From Pseudomonadota bacterium (GTDB lineage: Bacteria > Pseudomonadota > Gammaproteobacteria > Xanthomonadales > Xanthomonadaceae), in contig JAFEBX010000001.1 of assembly GCA_018242425.1 (NCBI GenBank), forward strand, positions 1 through 42,826: a stretch of 42,826 nt of DNA, written 5' to 3'. A model generated the notes under the pieces. The model was not told the DNA's origin. It ran no database searches and was given only the letters and a program-made list of their open reading frames with translations. Of the stretch, positions 21,608-30,919 are shown piece by piece. The position numbers and the translations under genes are program-made. Within the stretch, counting starts at the first letter, position 1; the number at the start of each line of letters is the position of its first letter.

Positions 21608-22549
21608 ATGGCCGTCGCGGCCTGCCTGTTGCTGCCAGCACGGGATCGCTTCGAGTCGATCGAACTCGATGCGGCGCTGGCGCGCACGCTCGGTCGCGGC
21701 GATCGCATCGACACGGGCGACGATGGTCGCCGCGCGCAACTGCGGCGCTTCGTGCGGATGACACCGACCCATTGGTCGCTGGCGGCGTTGTCGCGCCAGC
21801 AGGATCGTGGCGACGCCGGTGCATCCGCTTGGTTGCGCGTCGATCCGGTGCACGTGCGCCCCGACATCAATGGCGCGCGCCTGCTTGGCTGGGGCGATGG
21901 CCTGCAGTTGTCGCAGGAGGAAGCGGATGCATTCCTCGCGACGTTGCGCCCCCTGTTCGGCGACGCCGGTTTCGCGCTCGACGCGACTTCGCCGGATCGC
22001 TGGTACCTGCGCATGGCGCCTGGCACGCCGTTGCCGGAATTTCGTGATCCCGCCGAAGCGCTCGGCACGGATCTTGGCGACGACATCGATACCACGCCGC
22101 AGCACCGCCACTGGCGCGTGCTCGAATCCGAAGTGCAGGTGGTGCTGCACAACCATCCGATGAACCGGCAGCGCGCCCGTCGCGGGCTGCCGCCGGTCAA
22201 TGCCGTGTGGTGCTGGGGTGGTGGCGTGCTGCCGCAGTCGGTGCAGCGCATCGGCGACTGGACGCTGGCGAGCCGCGATCCTACCGTGCGTATCCTTGCC
22301 CGGGCGAGTGACGGCGGCGACGAATTGCCACAGGCATGGAGCTTGCCCGGCCGCGACACCGCCTTCGATCTCCATCGCGTGGTCAAGCCCGAAGCGATCG
22401 TGAGCGACTGGCTGTCGCCGGCAGCCGAGGCATTGCGCCAGGGGAAACTCCGACTGCTGATGCTGGATTTCGCCGATGGCCTGCGCTGGCGCCTTGAGCG
22501 AAAACAGAAGTGGCGAATCCTGCGCCGTCCCGTGCAGACATTGCGTTGA
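21608..22549 (+). CDS. rpfE: RpfE-like protein (COG4255)
   Basis: This 313-residue protein fills the greA-recJ slot held by rpfE in Xanthomonas. It has no recognisable catalytic motif; database names such as phosphoglycerate mutase are probably carried over from weak similarity. Recognisable features are WLRVDPVHVRPDINGARLLG, LHNHPMNRQRARRGLPPVNAVWCWGGG and a C-terminal segment LLMLDFADGLRWRLER. ATG at 21608 is preceded by GAGGA 8 nt away; a TTG at 21593 overlapping the greA stop is less likely. Rpf genes affect virulence factor production in Xanthomonas, but how RpfE acts is unclear. Confidence 0.8.
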   Translation: MAVAACLLLPARDRFESIELDAALARTLGRGDRIDTGDDGRRAQLRRFVRMTPTHWSLAALSRQQDRGDAGASAWLRVDPVHVRPDINGARLLGWGDGLQLSQEEADAFLATLRPLFGDAGFALDATSPDRWYLRMAPGTPLPEFRDPAEALGTDLGDDIDTTPQHRHWRVLESEVQVVLHNHPMNRQRARRGLPPVNAVWCWGGGVLPQSVQRIGDWTLASRDPTVRILARASDGGDELPQAWSLPGRDTAFDLHRVVKPEAIVSDWLSPAAEALRQGKLRLLMLDFADGLRWRLERKQKWRILRRPVQTLR

Positions 22550-24270
22550 ACGAACAGCCTGTCATCCGCCGCCGTGCCGAAGTCTTGCCGGAAGGCGAGT
22601 GGTCCTGCGATGTACCTGAAATCCTGCGTCGCGTGCACGCCGCACGGGGCAGTCGATCACCCGCGCAGGCGTGGCCGCGCCTTGCCGACCTGCCGTCGCC
22701 CGATTCGTTGCTCGACATCGATCGCGCAGTGACGTTGTTGCACGATGCCTTGGACAGCGATCGCCACATCGTCATCAGCAGCGATTTCGATTGCGATGGC
22801 GCGACCGCCTGCGCGGTGATGCTGCGCGGGCTCAGGATGCTCGGCGCGAAACGGGTGTCGTTCGCGGTGCCCGACCGCATGCGCCACGGTTATGGATTGA
22901 CGCCGGGATTCGTCGACGAACTGGCAGTGTTGCAGCCCGACCTCGTGGTCACGGTCGACCACGGCATCGCCTGCCACACCGGCATCGCCGAGGCGAGGGC
23001 GCATGGCTGGGACGTGCTGGTCACCGACCATCATCTTCCCGGCGAAACCTTGCCGGCCGCCAATGCGATCATCGATCCCAACCGTCATGGCGATCCCTTT
23101 CCGGGCAAATCTCTGGCGGGCGTCGGCGTCGCCTTCTACGTATTGTCCGCGCTGCGCGCGGCGATGCGTGGACGGAACGACGTGCGTGCGAATGGCGTCG
23201 ACCTGTCATCGCTGCTCGATCTGGTCGCGGTCGGCACCGTCGCCGATCTCGTGCCGCTCGATGCCTGCAATCGTGCGCTGGTCGCGGCGGGATTGCGTCG
23301 CCTGCGCAGCGGGCAGGGTTGTCCCGGGCTGCGCGCGTTGATCGAAGTCGCGGGTCGCGATGCATCGCGTCTCGGCACCACTGACATCGCGTTCTCGATC
23401 GGGCCGCGCATCAATGCCGCCGGTCGCCTCGACGACATGGCGCTGGGCATCCGCTGCCTCGCCACCGACGATCCCGCCGAAGCGCGCGAGCTGGCCGGCA
23501 TCCTCCACGAGATCAACGCGGCCCGGCGCGAAGTGCAGGACGGCATGGTCGCCGAAGCGCTGGTGCATGTTCCGCAAGTGGACGGCGATGTCGCCGCGCT
23601 ATGCCTGTTCGATCCCGACTGGCATCCGGGCGTGATCGGGCTGGTCGCGTCGAAGCTGGTCGAACAGCATCACCGTCCCGCGCTGACGTTCGCACGGTCG
23701 GAACCGGGATCGCCAACGCTGCGTGGTTCGGCGCGATCGATTCCCGGCGTCCACATGCGCGACGTGATCGCCCGCATCGACACCCTGCATCCCGGCCTGA
23801 TCGATCGCTTCGGCGGACATGCGATGGCTGCGGGCCTCAGTCTCGACGAATCGAAGTGGCAGGAATTCCGCGCGGCATTCGTCAGCGTCATCGCCGAACA
23901 GCTCAACGCAGACGTGCTGGAGCGCGTGCTGTGGAGCGACGGTACGCTGCCCGCCGCCGGCATCGATCATCGCCTCGCCATCGCATTGCGCGATGGCGGA
24001 AGCTGGGGCCAGGCATATCCGGAACCGGCCTTCGACGACGTCTTCGATGTCCTCGGCACGCGCTGCGTCGGCGGCAAGCATCTGTCACTGGAGCTCGGTC
24101 GCGATGGCCGGCGCTGGCGCGCGATCCAGTTCAGCGGTTGGTCGGACGATCCGATTCCAGCGCGCCTGCGGGTGTTGTACCGACCGGCACCGGATGACTG
24201 GAAGGGTGGCGATGCGGTGCAACTGATGGTGCTGCATCGTGAAGCTGCCGCGGAGCCGACCGGTACTTGA
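22510..24270 (+). CDS. recJ: Single-stranded-DNA-specific exonuclease RecJ
   Basis: RecJ degrades single-stranded DNA 5' to 3' in recombination and mismatch repair. The 586-residue protein carries the DHH motifs: DFDCDG (92-97), DHG (150-152), TDHH (172-175) and GTVADLVPLD, followed by INAAGRLDDM and the DHHA1 region GSARSIPGVHM...FGGHAMAAGL. The GTG start at 22510 overlaps the end of the rpfE-like gene by 40 nt. The last 140 nt overlap the oppositely transcribed acyltransferase gene. Confidence 0.95.
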   Translation: MANPAPSRADIALNEQPVIRRRAEVLPEGEWSCDVPEILRRVHAARGSRSPAQAWPRLADLPSPDSLLDIDRAVTLLHDALDSDRHIVISSDFDCDGATACAVMLRGLRMLGAKRVSFAVPDRMRHGYGLTPGFVDELAVLQPDLVVTVDHGIACHTGIAEARAHGWDVLVTDHHLPGETLPAANAIIDPNRHGDPFPGKSLAGVGVAFYVLSALRAAMRGRNDVRANGVDLSSLLDLVAVGTVADLVPLDACNRALVAAGLRRLRSGQGCPGLRALIEVAGRDASRLGTTDIAFSIGPRINAAGRLDDMALGIRCLATDDPAEARELAGILHEINAARREVQDGMVAEALVHVPQVDGDVAALCLFDPDWHPGVIGLVASKLVEQHHRPALTFARSEPGSPTLRGSARSIPGVHMRDVIARIDTLHPGLIDRFGGHAMAAGLSLDESKWQEFRAAFVSVIAEQLNADVLERVLWSDGTLPAAGIDHRLAIALRDGGSWGQAYPEPAFDDVFDVLGTRCVGGKHLSLELGRDGRRWRAIQFSGWSDDPIPARLRVLYRPAPDDWKGGDAVQLMVLHREAAAEPTGT

Positions 24271-25414
24271 GTCCGAACAACGGCCGCAGCAGCGGCAGGC
24301 GGCGAATGATTTCATTGCCGAGCAGGCAGCCGGCTATGGTGCCGCCGATCACGAGCACGGGTTCGATGACCGGACCGAGATGCAGCGGGATCAACCAGAA
24401 CGCAAGCAGGATGATGATGGTCTGGTGCAGCACGTACCACGGGAACACAGCTTCCGTGCAGTAGGGAAGCCAGCGGAAGGGGCGATCCAGCAGGACGCCG
24501 CCCCAGCCGAAGATCGCCAGCAGTGCCAGCCAGGTGTAGCTGGCGCGACCGATGCGCTCGATCGCGTACCACGGCACGTAATCCGCCCATTCCGGGATTG
24601 GACCGGCCGGAGGATGGCGGCTTAACCAGCGCAGCCCCAGTTCAAGCGAGATGGCCAATACGGCCAGCGCGAGGGTCGTCCAGCGTTGGCGTTCGACCCA
24701 AGCCCAGAACCACTGGCTGGTCGCCAGCAGGTAGCCAAGCAGGAACAGCGGCAGCGATTCGGCATGCACGGTCCAGTCGCCGAGCAATGCATGGGTTTCC
24801 GGGTAACGCGGCATCAGCCACAGTTGCACGAAGATCATCCATGCCACCGGCGCGAACACCAGCAGGCGGCCGGCAACGGCGGGCCGTGCAGGCTGCCCCA
24901 GTCGCGCCCGCATGAATTTCAGCAATGGCATCGCCGCCAGCAACAGCATCGTGTACGGCCACAGATAGGCCAGATACCAGAGATGGTTCCAGGTCGGAGT
25001 GATCAGGCACTGGCCGCCGCGGCAAAGCCCGGTGGTGAGGTAGAGCTGGTAGAAGTGCGCAAAGCTGCCGGTGTAGCCGTACTGGCTGATGATCTGGGCC
25101 CAGGTCTGCAGCGGCACCACCACCAGCATGCCGAACGCCAGCGGCAGCAGCAGTCGCCAGCTGCGCGATCCGACGAAGCGCAGGCGCCGGTGCTCGATCC
25201 CGGCGAGGCCGATGGCGAGGCCGGAGATCATGAACAGCAGCGGCATCCTCCAGCGGTTGAGCGCGATCATCGGGTACTGCAGCCATGCGGCTTGATAGGA
25301 GCTTTTGATGTGGAAGTCCCAGTCGGCCACATAGACCATCGCCGAGTGGTAGAAGATCAGCAGGGCGAAGGCGATGACGCGCAATGCGTCGATGTCGTGG
25401 CGGCGTTGCTGCAT
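24131..25414 (-). CDS. Acyltransferase-3 family membrane protein
   Basis: This 427-residue integral membrane protein with about ten hydrophobic segments begins MQQRRHDIDALRVIAFALLIFYH, the acyltransferase-3 signature with its conserved histidine, then RMPLLFMISGLAIGL. Such enzymes transfer acyl groups to cell-surface glycans, lipids or small molecules. The true target is unknown. The last 46 codons lie antisense to recJ; this tail (APRQLHDAAPSVAPHRHP...) is low-complexity and beyond the membrane domain. The gene is divergent from the LytTR regulator by 143 bp, which suggests regulation by it. Confidence 0.88.
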   Translation of the reverse strand: MQQRRHDIDALRVIAFALLIFYHSAMVYVADWDFHIKSSYQAAWLQYPMIALNRWRMPLLFMISGLAIGLAGIEHRRLRFVGSRSWRLLLPLAFGMLVVVPLQTWAQIISQYGYTGSFAHFYQLYLTTGLCRGGQCLITPTWNHLWYLAYLWPYTMLLLAAMPLLKFMRARLGQPARPAVAGRLLVFAPVAWMIFVQLWLMPRYPETHALLGDWTVHAESLPLFLLGYLLATSQWFWAWVERQRWTTLALAVLAISLELGLRWLSRHPPAGPIPEWADYVPWYAIERIGRASYTWLALLAIFGWGGVLLDRPFRWLPYCTEAVFPWYVLHQTIIILLAFWLIPLHLGPVIEPVLVIGGTIAGCLLGNEIIRRLPLLRPLFGLKYRSAPRQLHDAAPSVAPHRHPSSHPVPVGTTPAGALESDRPTNR

Positions 25415-25545
25415 GGCGGTATTCCGTGCGGGGATCGCCCGAGGTTCCTGTGCGGGTGACGGCATCGCCAGCGCGAAGTGACCATCCGCTGCGGGTTTGG
25501 GACGAACCGCGGACCCGCAGGGCCGAACAGGAACGGCCTGCGACG

Positions 25546-25551
25546 TAAAAT
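25546..25551 (+). promoter_or_regulatory. Candidate -10 box of the LytTR gene
   Basis: TAAAAT matches the -10 consensus at five of six positions and ends 6 nt before the ATG at 25558. CGAACA lies at a 16-bp spacing as a poor -35. This would again give a leaderless transcript. Confidence 0.4.
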
Positions 25552-25557
25552 GCGCCG

Positions 25558-26436
25558 ATGAATCCAGCCACGCCCACCGCCTACGAACGCTTCCTGCCAT
25601 GGAAGCGCTGGTTCGAGGTCGGTTACTGGGTTGCAGCGACCCTGTTCAATGCGATCGCCAACAGCACCACCATGTGGCTCGATCTGCGGCGCTCCCATCT
25701 CGACACAGCGCCCTGGGAGCCGGTGGTCTGGGAGTGGTCCAGCGGCCTGGTGTGGCTGGCGCTGGCATGGCCACTGGTGTGGTTCACCCGTCGCCATCCG
25801 TTGTATTGGGAGGCCTGGTGCCGGGAGCTGCCGCGCTACCTGCTTTTCAGCGTGGCGTTCTCGCTGGCCCACGTGCTCGGCATGGTGGCGCTGCGGGAAC
25901 TCGCCTACCACTGGATGGGCAGGCAATACGACTTCGGCAACTGGCTGGTCGAATTCCCTTACGAATACCTCAAGGACGTGCGCAGCTTTTTCATGATGGT
26001 CGCGCTGGTGGAACTGTACCGGCTGCTGTTGCGGCGCATGCAGGGCGAGGCCAGCATGCTCTCCGTGCCGGACGAAGGGCCGCCGGTCGACCCCGTGGAG
26101 CGTCCAGAGCGATTCCTCGTGCGCAAGCTCAATCGTGATTTCCTGATTGCCGCCAACGACATCGAATGGCTGCAGGCTTCCGGCAACTACGTCAACCTGC
26201 GCGTGCGCGGACACGACTATCCCTTGCGCAGCACCATCGGCGGGATCGAAGCCAAGCTCGACCCGACCCGCTTCGCCCGCATCCATCGCAGCTACATCGT
26301 CAACCTCGACCAGGTTGCCTCGATCGAACCGCTGGATACCGGGGATGCGCGGGTGCACATGAAGGATGGTGCGAGGCTGCCATGCAGCAGGACCTACCGC
26401 GCCAACCTGCGCCAGCAGTTCGGCCAGGCTGCCTGA
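25558..26436 (+). CDS. rpfD: Membrane-bound LytTR transcriptional regulator (RpfD-like)
   Basis: The 292-residue protein has four hydrophobic helices in its N-terminal half (about 20-40, 60-80, 95-115 and 140-160) and a C-terminal LytTR DNA-binding domain (about 185-288) with VRKLNRDFLIAANDIEWLQASGNYVNLRV and RIHRSYIVNLDQVASIEP. It is a membrane-anchored regulator without a receiver domain. Between recJ and prfB the Xanthomonas rpf cluster has rpfD, a LytTR gene, so RpfD is the probable counterpart. It lies between a divergent acyltransferase gene and a downstream secreted VIT protein, both candidate targets. Confidence 0.82.
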   Translation: MNPATPTAYERFLPWKRWFEVGYWVAATLFNAIANSTTMWLDLRRSHLDTAPWEPVVWEWSSGLVWLALAWPLVWFTRRHPLYWEAWCRELPRYLLFSVAFSLAHVLGMVALRELAYHWMGRQYDFGNWLVEFPYEYLKDVRSFFMMVALVELYRLLLRRMQGEASMLSVPDEGPPVDPVERPERFLVRKLNRDFLIAANDIEWLQASGNYVNLRVRGHDYPLRSTIGGIEAKLDPTRFARIHRSYIVNLDQVASIEPLDTGDARVHMKDGARLPCSRTYRANLRQQFGQAA

Positions 26437-26500
26437 GCCCCGCAACCCCGTTTTCGATCCACGGTCGTTGTCATTGGGGAGACCTCTTGGGGAGCCCGTC

Positions 26501-29395
26501 ATGAAACACCTGCTGACCGCCTGTGCCGTCCTGATGCTCTGCCTCGCGGCGCAGGGTTCCGCGCAACACGTCCGCCCGGGCGTGGCGCTGGTGCCGCGGC
26601 CATTGGTGACGGCGGCGGGTGCCGCTGTCCCGGTGAAGCTGGAACATGCCGACGTCACGGTCGAGTCTGCCGGCAGCCTGGCGCGCACCATCATCGTGCT
26701 GACCTTGCGCAATCCCAACAATCGCCGGCTCGAAGGCAGCCTCGATTTCCCGTTGCGTCCCGGCCAGCAGGTGACGGCTTTCGCGCTCGACATCGATGGC
26801 GTCCTCCGCGATGCGGTGCCGGTGCCGAAGGAGCGTGGTCGCCAGGTATTCGAGAGCATCGAGCGTCGCAATGTCGATCCTGCCTTGCTGGAACAGACCG
26901 CCGGCAATCACTTCCGCCTGCGCGTCTATCCGCTGCCGCCGCAGGGGACCCGGCAGGTCCGGCTGGTGATCGACGAAACCATGATCCGCAAAGGCAACGA
27001 CTGGCAGCTGGCCTTGCCGGTCCAGCTGTTGTCCGAATCGCCGGCGTTTTCCCTGCATGTTGCTGGACGCAGGCCACCGGAAATCACGGGGGCGTTTTCG
27101 CCGATCCGGCTGCAGCGCGACGATTCCGGCCACGTTGCCGAAGTGAAGCGTTCCGCGATCGATCCCGCGCATGGACTGGCGCTGCGTTTCCCGGCTGCGG
27201 TCGCGCCGCAGGCGTATGCAGGCGTGCGGGGCGATGCCCACTACGCGATGGCGGAAGTGCCGGTGGAGATGGCATCGAAGCCGCGCATGATTCCGCGTGA
27301 TGTCGTGCTGCTGTGGGATGCCTCGGCATCCGGTCGCAAGCGCGATCATGATGGAGAGATGCGTTTGCTCGATCGTTACTTCAAGGCGATGGGCAATGGT
27401 CGCGTGCACCTGCGCCTGTTGCGCAATGTCGGCGAGGATGGCGGCGATTTCGTCGTTCGCGATGGTGATTGGTCCACGCTGCGCGCTGCCTTGTCGAAAG
27501 TGGTTTATGACGGCTCCACCGATCTTGCCGACTGGAAGCCGGTAGCAGGGGCTGGAGAATACCTGCTGGTCAGCGATGGCCTGCAGAACGATGGCGATCA
27601 CGCCATGCCGATGCTCGCAAACGGGCAGCGCCTGTATGCGCTGGCGTCGTCGGGCCCGGTTGCGGATGCGACGCGACTGGCGGCCATGGCCGAAGCGCGC
27701 GGCGGCCGGCTGGTGTCCTGGCAGGATGCGGGCGGGCTGGACGCAGCGGCGCGCACCCTCTTGCAGGACGGTACGCATGTGGTGGCGGTGCAGGGCGATG
27801 GCGTCGATGCGCCTGTGGCGCTGTCGCGCTGGATCGACGACGGCATGTTGCGCGTCGCGGGGCGGTTGCGTGCGCCGAAGGGCGCGATCCGCGTCACGCT
27901 GGATGGAGGCCACGGCAAGCGCGACATCGTGGTTGCGGTCTCCTCGACCGACGAATCGCGCGCGCAGGTGCCGCAGGCATGGGCGGCGTGGACCGTTGCC
28001 ACGCTCGCTGCCGAGCCGGAACGCAATCGTGCTGCCATCGCGCGTCTCGGCAATGATTTCTCGCTGGTGACTGCCGGCACCTCGTTGCTGGTACTCGATG
28101 ATCCCGCTGATTACGTCCGCTACGACATTCCGGCGCCACCGGCCCTGCGGGCTGAAGTTGCGCGCATTCGCGATGGCCAGGCGGGCAAGCGTGCAACCGC
28201 GCGCAGCGCGCGACTGGACCGTGTCGTCGAAGAGTTCGCCGAACGCGCAGCCTGGTGGCAACGCGATTTTCCGAAAGGGAATCCGCCGCCACCCAAGACG
28301 GTAGCGAAGGCTTCTGCCGGCAATTCACTCGGAACCGTTGCCGTCGAGGGTGTGCGTGACGAATCGGCGCGGATGCGCATGGTCGCGGAAGCACCTGCCG
28401 CGGCAATGGCGGCTCCAGCTGCCCCGCCGCCTCCGCCCCCGGCGCCACAGCCTGCGATCGACAAATCGATCGTGGCTGCCGGTGGCAGCGCAGCGATCCG
28501 CCTGCAACCGTGGGAATCCGACGCGCCATATGCACGTCGCCTGCGCGACGCGCCTGCCGGCCAGTTGTATGCGCTCTATCTCGATGAACGCGACAGCCAC
28601 GCCAGCAGCACCGCGTTCTATCTCGATGTCGCCGATCTGCTGTTGCAGCGAGGGCAACACGACCTGGCCGTGCGCGTCCTGTCCAACCTCGCGGAGCTCG
28701 AACTCGACAACCGCCACGTGCTGCGCGTGTACGCCTATCGCCTGATGCAGGCCGGCGATTACCCGCATGCGATCCAGCTGTTCCGCCAGGTGCTGGAGAT
28801 GGCCAATGAGGAACCGCAGAGCCATCGCGATCTCGCGCTTGCACTGGCGGCCGATGGCCAGCGCCAGGAGGCGGTGCGTCGTCTCTACGATGTCGCCGTC
28901 GGCGAGTGGGACCCGCGTTTCGCCGGCGTCGAACTGGTGGCGCTGAACGAGCTCAACCAGATCGTCGCGACCAGCCCGCAGCCGCTGGAAACGTCCTTCA
29001 TCGACCCGCGGCTGCTGAAAGCCATGCCGCTGGACCTGCGCGCCGTGTTGTCGTGGGATAGCGACAACAGCGACATGGACCTGTGGGTGACCGATCCCAA
29101 TGGCGAGAAGTGCTTCTACGCCCACAAGCTGACGTACCAGGGCGGCCTGCTATCCAACGACTTCACCGGCGGTTACGGTCCGGAAGAGTTCGTCCTGCGC
29201 CACGCCAAGCCCGGCAAGTACAAGGTCGAGGCGCATTATTTCGGCGATCGCCAGCAGATCGTGACCGGAGCAACCACGCTGTCGCTGAAGCTGAGCACCG
29301 GTTGGGGCATGTCGCGCCAGCAGGACAAGACCGTGACCCTGCGCCTCGCCGGCAAGGACGACACCGTGCTGGTGGGCGAATTCGAGGTGAATTGA
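26501..29395 (+). CDS. Secreted VIT / VWA-like / TPR / DUF2135 protein
   Basis: The 964-residue product begins MKHLLTACAVLMLCLAAQGSA, a cleavable export signal ending near residue 21. A VIT domain (about 45-170, with ARTIIVLTLRNPNNRRLEGSL and the FESIERRNVDPALLEQ block) is followed by a von Willebrand A-like region beginning VVLLWDASASG (about 268). The metal site DxSxS reads DASAS there. A Pro/Ala-rich linker (about 630-650) leads to TPR-like helices (about 690-790) and a C-terminal DUF2135 domain (WDSDNSDMDLWVTDPNGE, about 850-960). GGGGAG precedes the ATG at 26501. Function is unknown; the make-up suggests an envelope adhesion or protein-binding role. It follows the LytTR gene by 64 bp. 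Confidence 0.85.
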   Translation: MKHLLTACAVLMLCLAAQGSAQHVRPGVALVPRPLVTAAGAAVPVKLEHADVTVESAGSLARTIIVLTLRNPNNRRLEGSLDFPLRPGQQVTAFALDIDGVLRDAVPVPKERGRQVFESIERRNVDPALLEQTAGNHFRLRVYPLPPQGTRQVRLVIDETMIRKGNDWQLALPVQLLSESPAFSLHVAGRRPPEITGAFSPIRLQRDDSGHVAEVKRSAIDPAHGLALRFPAAVAPQAYAGVRGDAHYAMAEVPVEMASKPRMIPRDVVLLWDASASGRKRDHDGEMRLLDRYFKAMGNGRVHLRLLRNVGEDGGDFVVRDGDWSTLRAALSKVVYDGSTDLADWKPVAGAGEYLLVSDGLQNDGDHAMPMLANGQRLYALASSGPVADATRLAAMAEARGGRLVSWQDAGGLDAAARTLLQDGTHVVAVQGDGVDAPVALSRWIDDGMLRVAGRLRAPKGAIRVTLDGGHGKRDIVVAVSSTDESRAQVPQAWAAWTVATLAAEPERNRAAIARLGNDFSLVTAGTSLLVLDDPADYVRYDIPAPPALRAEVARIRDGQAGKRATARSARLDRVVEEFAERAAWWQRDFPKGNPPPPKTVAKASAGNSLGTVAVEGVRDESARMRMVAEAPAAAMAAPAAPPPPPPAPQPAIDKSIVAAGGSAAIRLQPWESDAPYARRLRDAPAGQLYALYLDERDSHASSTAFYLDVADLLLQRGQHDLAVRVLSNLAELELDNRHVLRVYAYRLMQAGDYPHAIQLFRQVLEMANEEPQSHRDLALALAADGQRQEAVRRLYDVAVGEWDPRFAGVELVALNELNQIVATSPQPLETSFIDPRLLKAMPLDLRAVLSWDSDNSDMDLWVTDPNGEKCFYAHKLTYQGGLLSNDFTGGYGPEEFVLRHAKPGKYKVEAHYFGDRQQIVTGATTLSLKLSTGWGMSRQQDKTVTLRLAGKDDTVLVGEFEVN

Positions 29396-29405
29396 GCGAC
29401 CGACG

Positions 29406-29425
29406 GCCGGGGAGGGAGCCCCGGC
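29406..29425 (+). terminator. GC hairpin between the VIT gene and prfB
   Basis: GCCGGGG-AGGGAG-CCCCGGC is a perfect 7-bp stem 10 nt after the VIT-gene stop. Only TGTTATC follows, so the T-tract is poor and termination would be partial. Confidence 0.5.
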
Positions 29426-29466
29426 TGTTATCATGGACGGCTGTTTCCGCAACGATTTGCCGCACC

Positions 29467-30595
29467 ATGATCGAGCTCAATCCAGTCCGAGCCCGCATCG
29501 CCGACCTCAGCGGTCGGCTCGATGCGCTCCGGGGGTATCTTTGACTACGACGCCAAGCGTGAGCGTCTTGAAGAAGTCGAGCGCGAGCTCGAAAACCCCG
29601 ACATCTGGAACGATTCCGAACGCGCGCAGGCCCTCGGTCGCGAGCGTTCGATGCTCGACAAGACCGTCAATGGCATCCGCGACCTGAAGGATGGTCTTGG
29701 CGGTGCGGGCGAACTGCTCGACCTCGCCGAAATGGAAGACGACGAGGAGACCGCGCTGGCCGTGGTCACCGATCTCGATCGCTACGAGAAGGGCGTCGAC
29801 CAGCTGGAATTCCAGCGCATGTTCTCCGGCAAGATGGATTCGGCGAATGCCTTCGTCGACATCCAGGCCGGCGCCGGTGGCACCGAGGCGCAGGATTGGG
29901 CGGAAATGCTGCTGCGCATGTACCTGCGCTGGGCGGAATCACGCGGCTGGAAGACCGAGCTGATGGAAGTGAGCGGCGGCGACGTCGCCGGCATCAAGTC
30001 CGCCACGGTTCGCATCGAGGGCGAGTACGCCTATGGCTGGCTCAAGACCGAGATCGGCGTGCATCGCCTGGTGCGCAAGTCGCCGTTCGATTCCGACAAT
30101 CGCCGCCACACCAGTTTCACCAGCGTGTTCGTGTCGCCGGAAGTGGACGACAGCTTCGAGGTCGACATCAATCCCGCCGACCTGCGCACCGACGTGTATC
30201 GCTCGTCCGGCGCGGGTGGCCAGCACGTCAACAAGACCGAATCGGCGGTGCGCATCACCCATATCCCGACCAATACCGTGGTCGCCTGCCAGACCGGGCG
30301 CAGCCAGCACCAGAACCGCGACACCGCGATGAAGATGCTCGCCGCCAAGTTGTACGAGCTGGAGATGCAGAAGCGCAACGCCGAGAAGGATGCGCTGGAA
30401 GCGACCAAGTCCGATATCGGCTGGGGCAGCCAGATCCGCAACTACGTGCTCGACCAGTCGCGCATCAAGGATCTGCGCACCGGCGTGGAGCGCAGCGATA
30501 CCCAGAAGGTGCTCGATGGCGATCTCGACGAATTCGTCGAGGCCAGCCTGAAGTCGGGCCTGGACGCCGGGTCCAAGCGCGTCGATGCCGTTTGA
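29467..30595 (+). CDS. prfB: Peptide chain release factor 2, with programmed +1 frameshift
   Basis: RF2 reads UAA and UGA stop codons. Frame 1 runs from ATG 29467 for 25 codons to an in-frame TGA at 29542-29544; a +1 shift at CTT then continues with GAC at 29543 to the stop at 30593-30595, giving 375 residues. The anticodon-like SPF motif is at 205-207 and GGQ at 250-252, the same numbering as Escherichia coli. The residue four before GGQ (246) is Ser, as in highly active RF2 forms, not Thr as in strain K-12. It precedes lysS, although a small minus-strand gene lies between them. Confidence 0.97.
29530..29545 (+). promoter_or_regulatory. prfB +1 frameshift site
   Basis: CGGGGGTATCTTTGAC contains the internal Shine-Dalgarno-like GGGGG, the slippery CTT and the TGA stop followed by C. 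It matches the classic autoregulatory site: when RF2 is scarce the ribosome pauses at TGA and shifts to +1. Confidence 0.95.
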
Positions 30596-30919
30596 TGGTT
30601 GCCGGGATTGTCCCGCGGTCAGCCGCGGCGCAACTCGACCGCCGGTTTGGCATGATCCTGCTGGGCGAGATACTTGCCGACGCTGTATCCGGCACCCCAG
30701 ATCAGGCAGATGCCGGCAACGATCGCCATTCCGACCAATGCTTTCCTGAACATGGGCTCCCCGTTTCCGATGATGGGTGCGACGCAATGACCGACCTTAA
30801 GGGGGCGCGATCGGATCGTCGCCTGCCGTTGGTCATGTGCACATCGTCACGCCGTCCGCCTCGGCGAACGGCAATCTCCGCTATCTTCTTCCCGCAGCAA
30901 CCCGCATTCCATTGACGCC
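30596..30919. other. prfB-lysS intergenic region
   Basis: The 324-bp gap contains one short minus-strand gene (30619-30753) and otherwise only GC-rich sequence. No intrinsic terminator for prfB is apparent. TATCTT near 30882 could be a lysS -10, but I see no matching -35. Confidence 0.5.
30619..30753 (-). CDS. Small single-pass membrane peptide (44 aa)
   Basis: The frame reads MFRKALVGMAIVAGICLIWG, then AGYSVGKYLAQQ and a basic end LRRG. It has a single hydrophobic helix (about 5-23) rich in Gly and Ala after a positively charged start, so a membrane anchor is likely. GGGGAG lies 3-4 nt before the ATG, which argues for real translation. It is convergent with prfB. I do not recognise a family; it may be an entericidin-like or structural peptide, but no lipobox is present. 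It is below the usual annotation length limit. Confidence 0.55.
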   Translation of the reverse strand: MFRKALVGMAIVAGICLIWGAGYSVGKYLAQQDHAKPAVELRRG

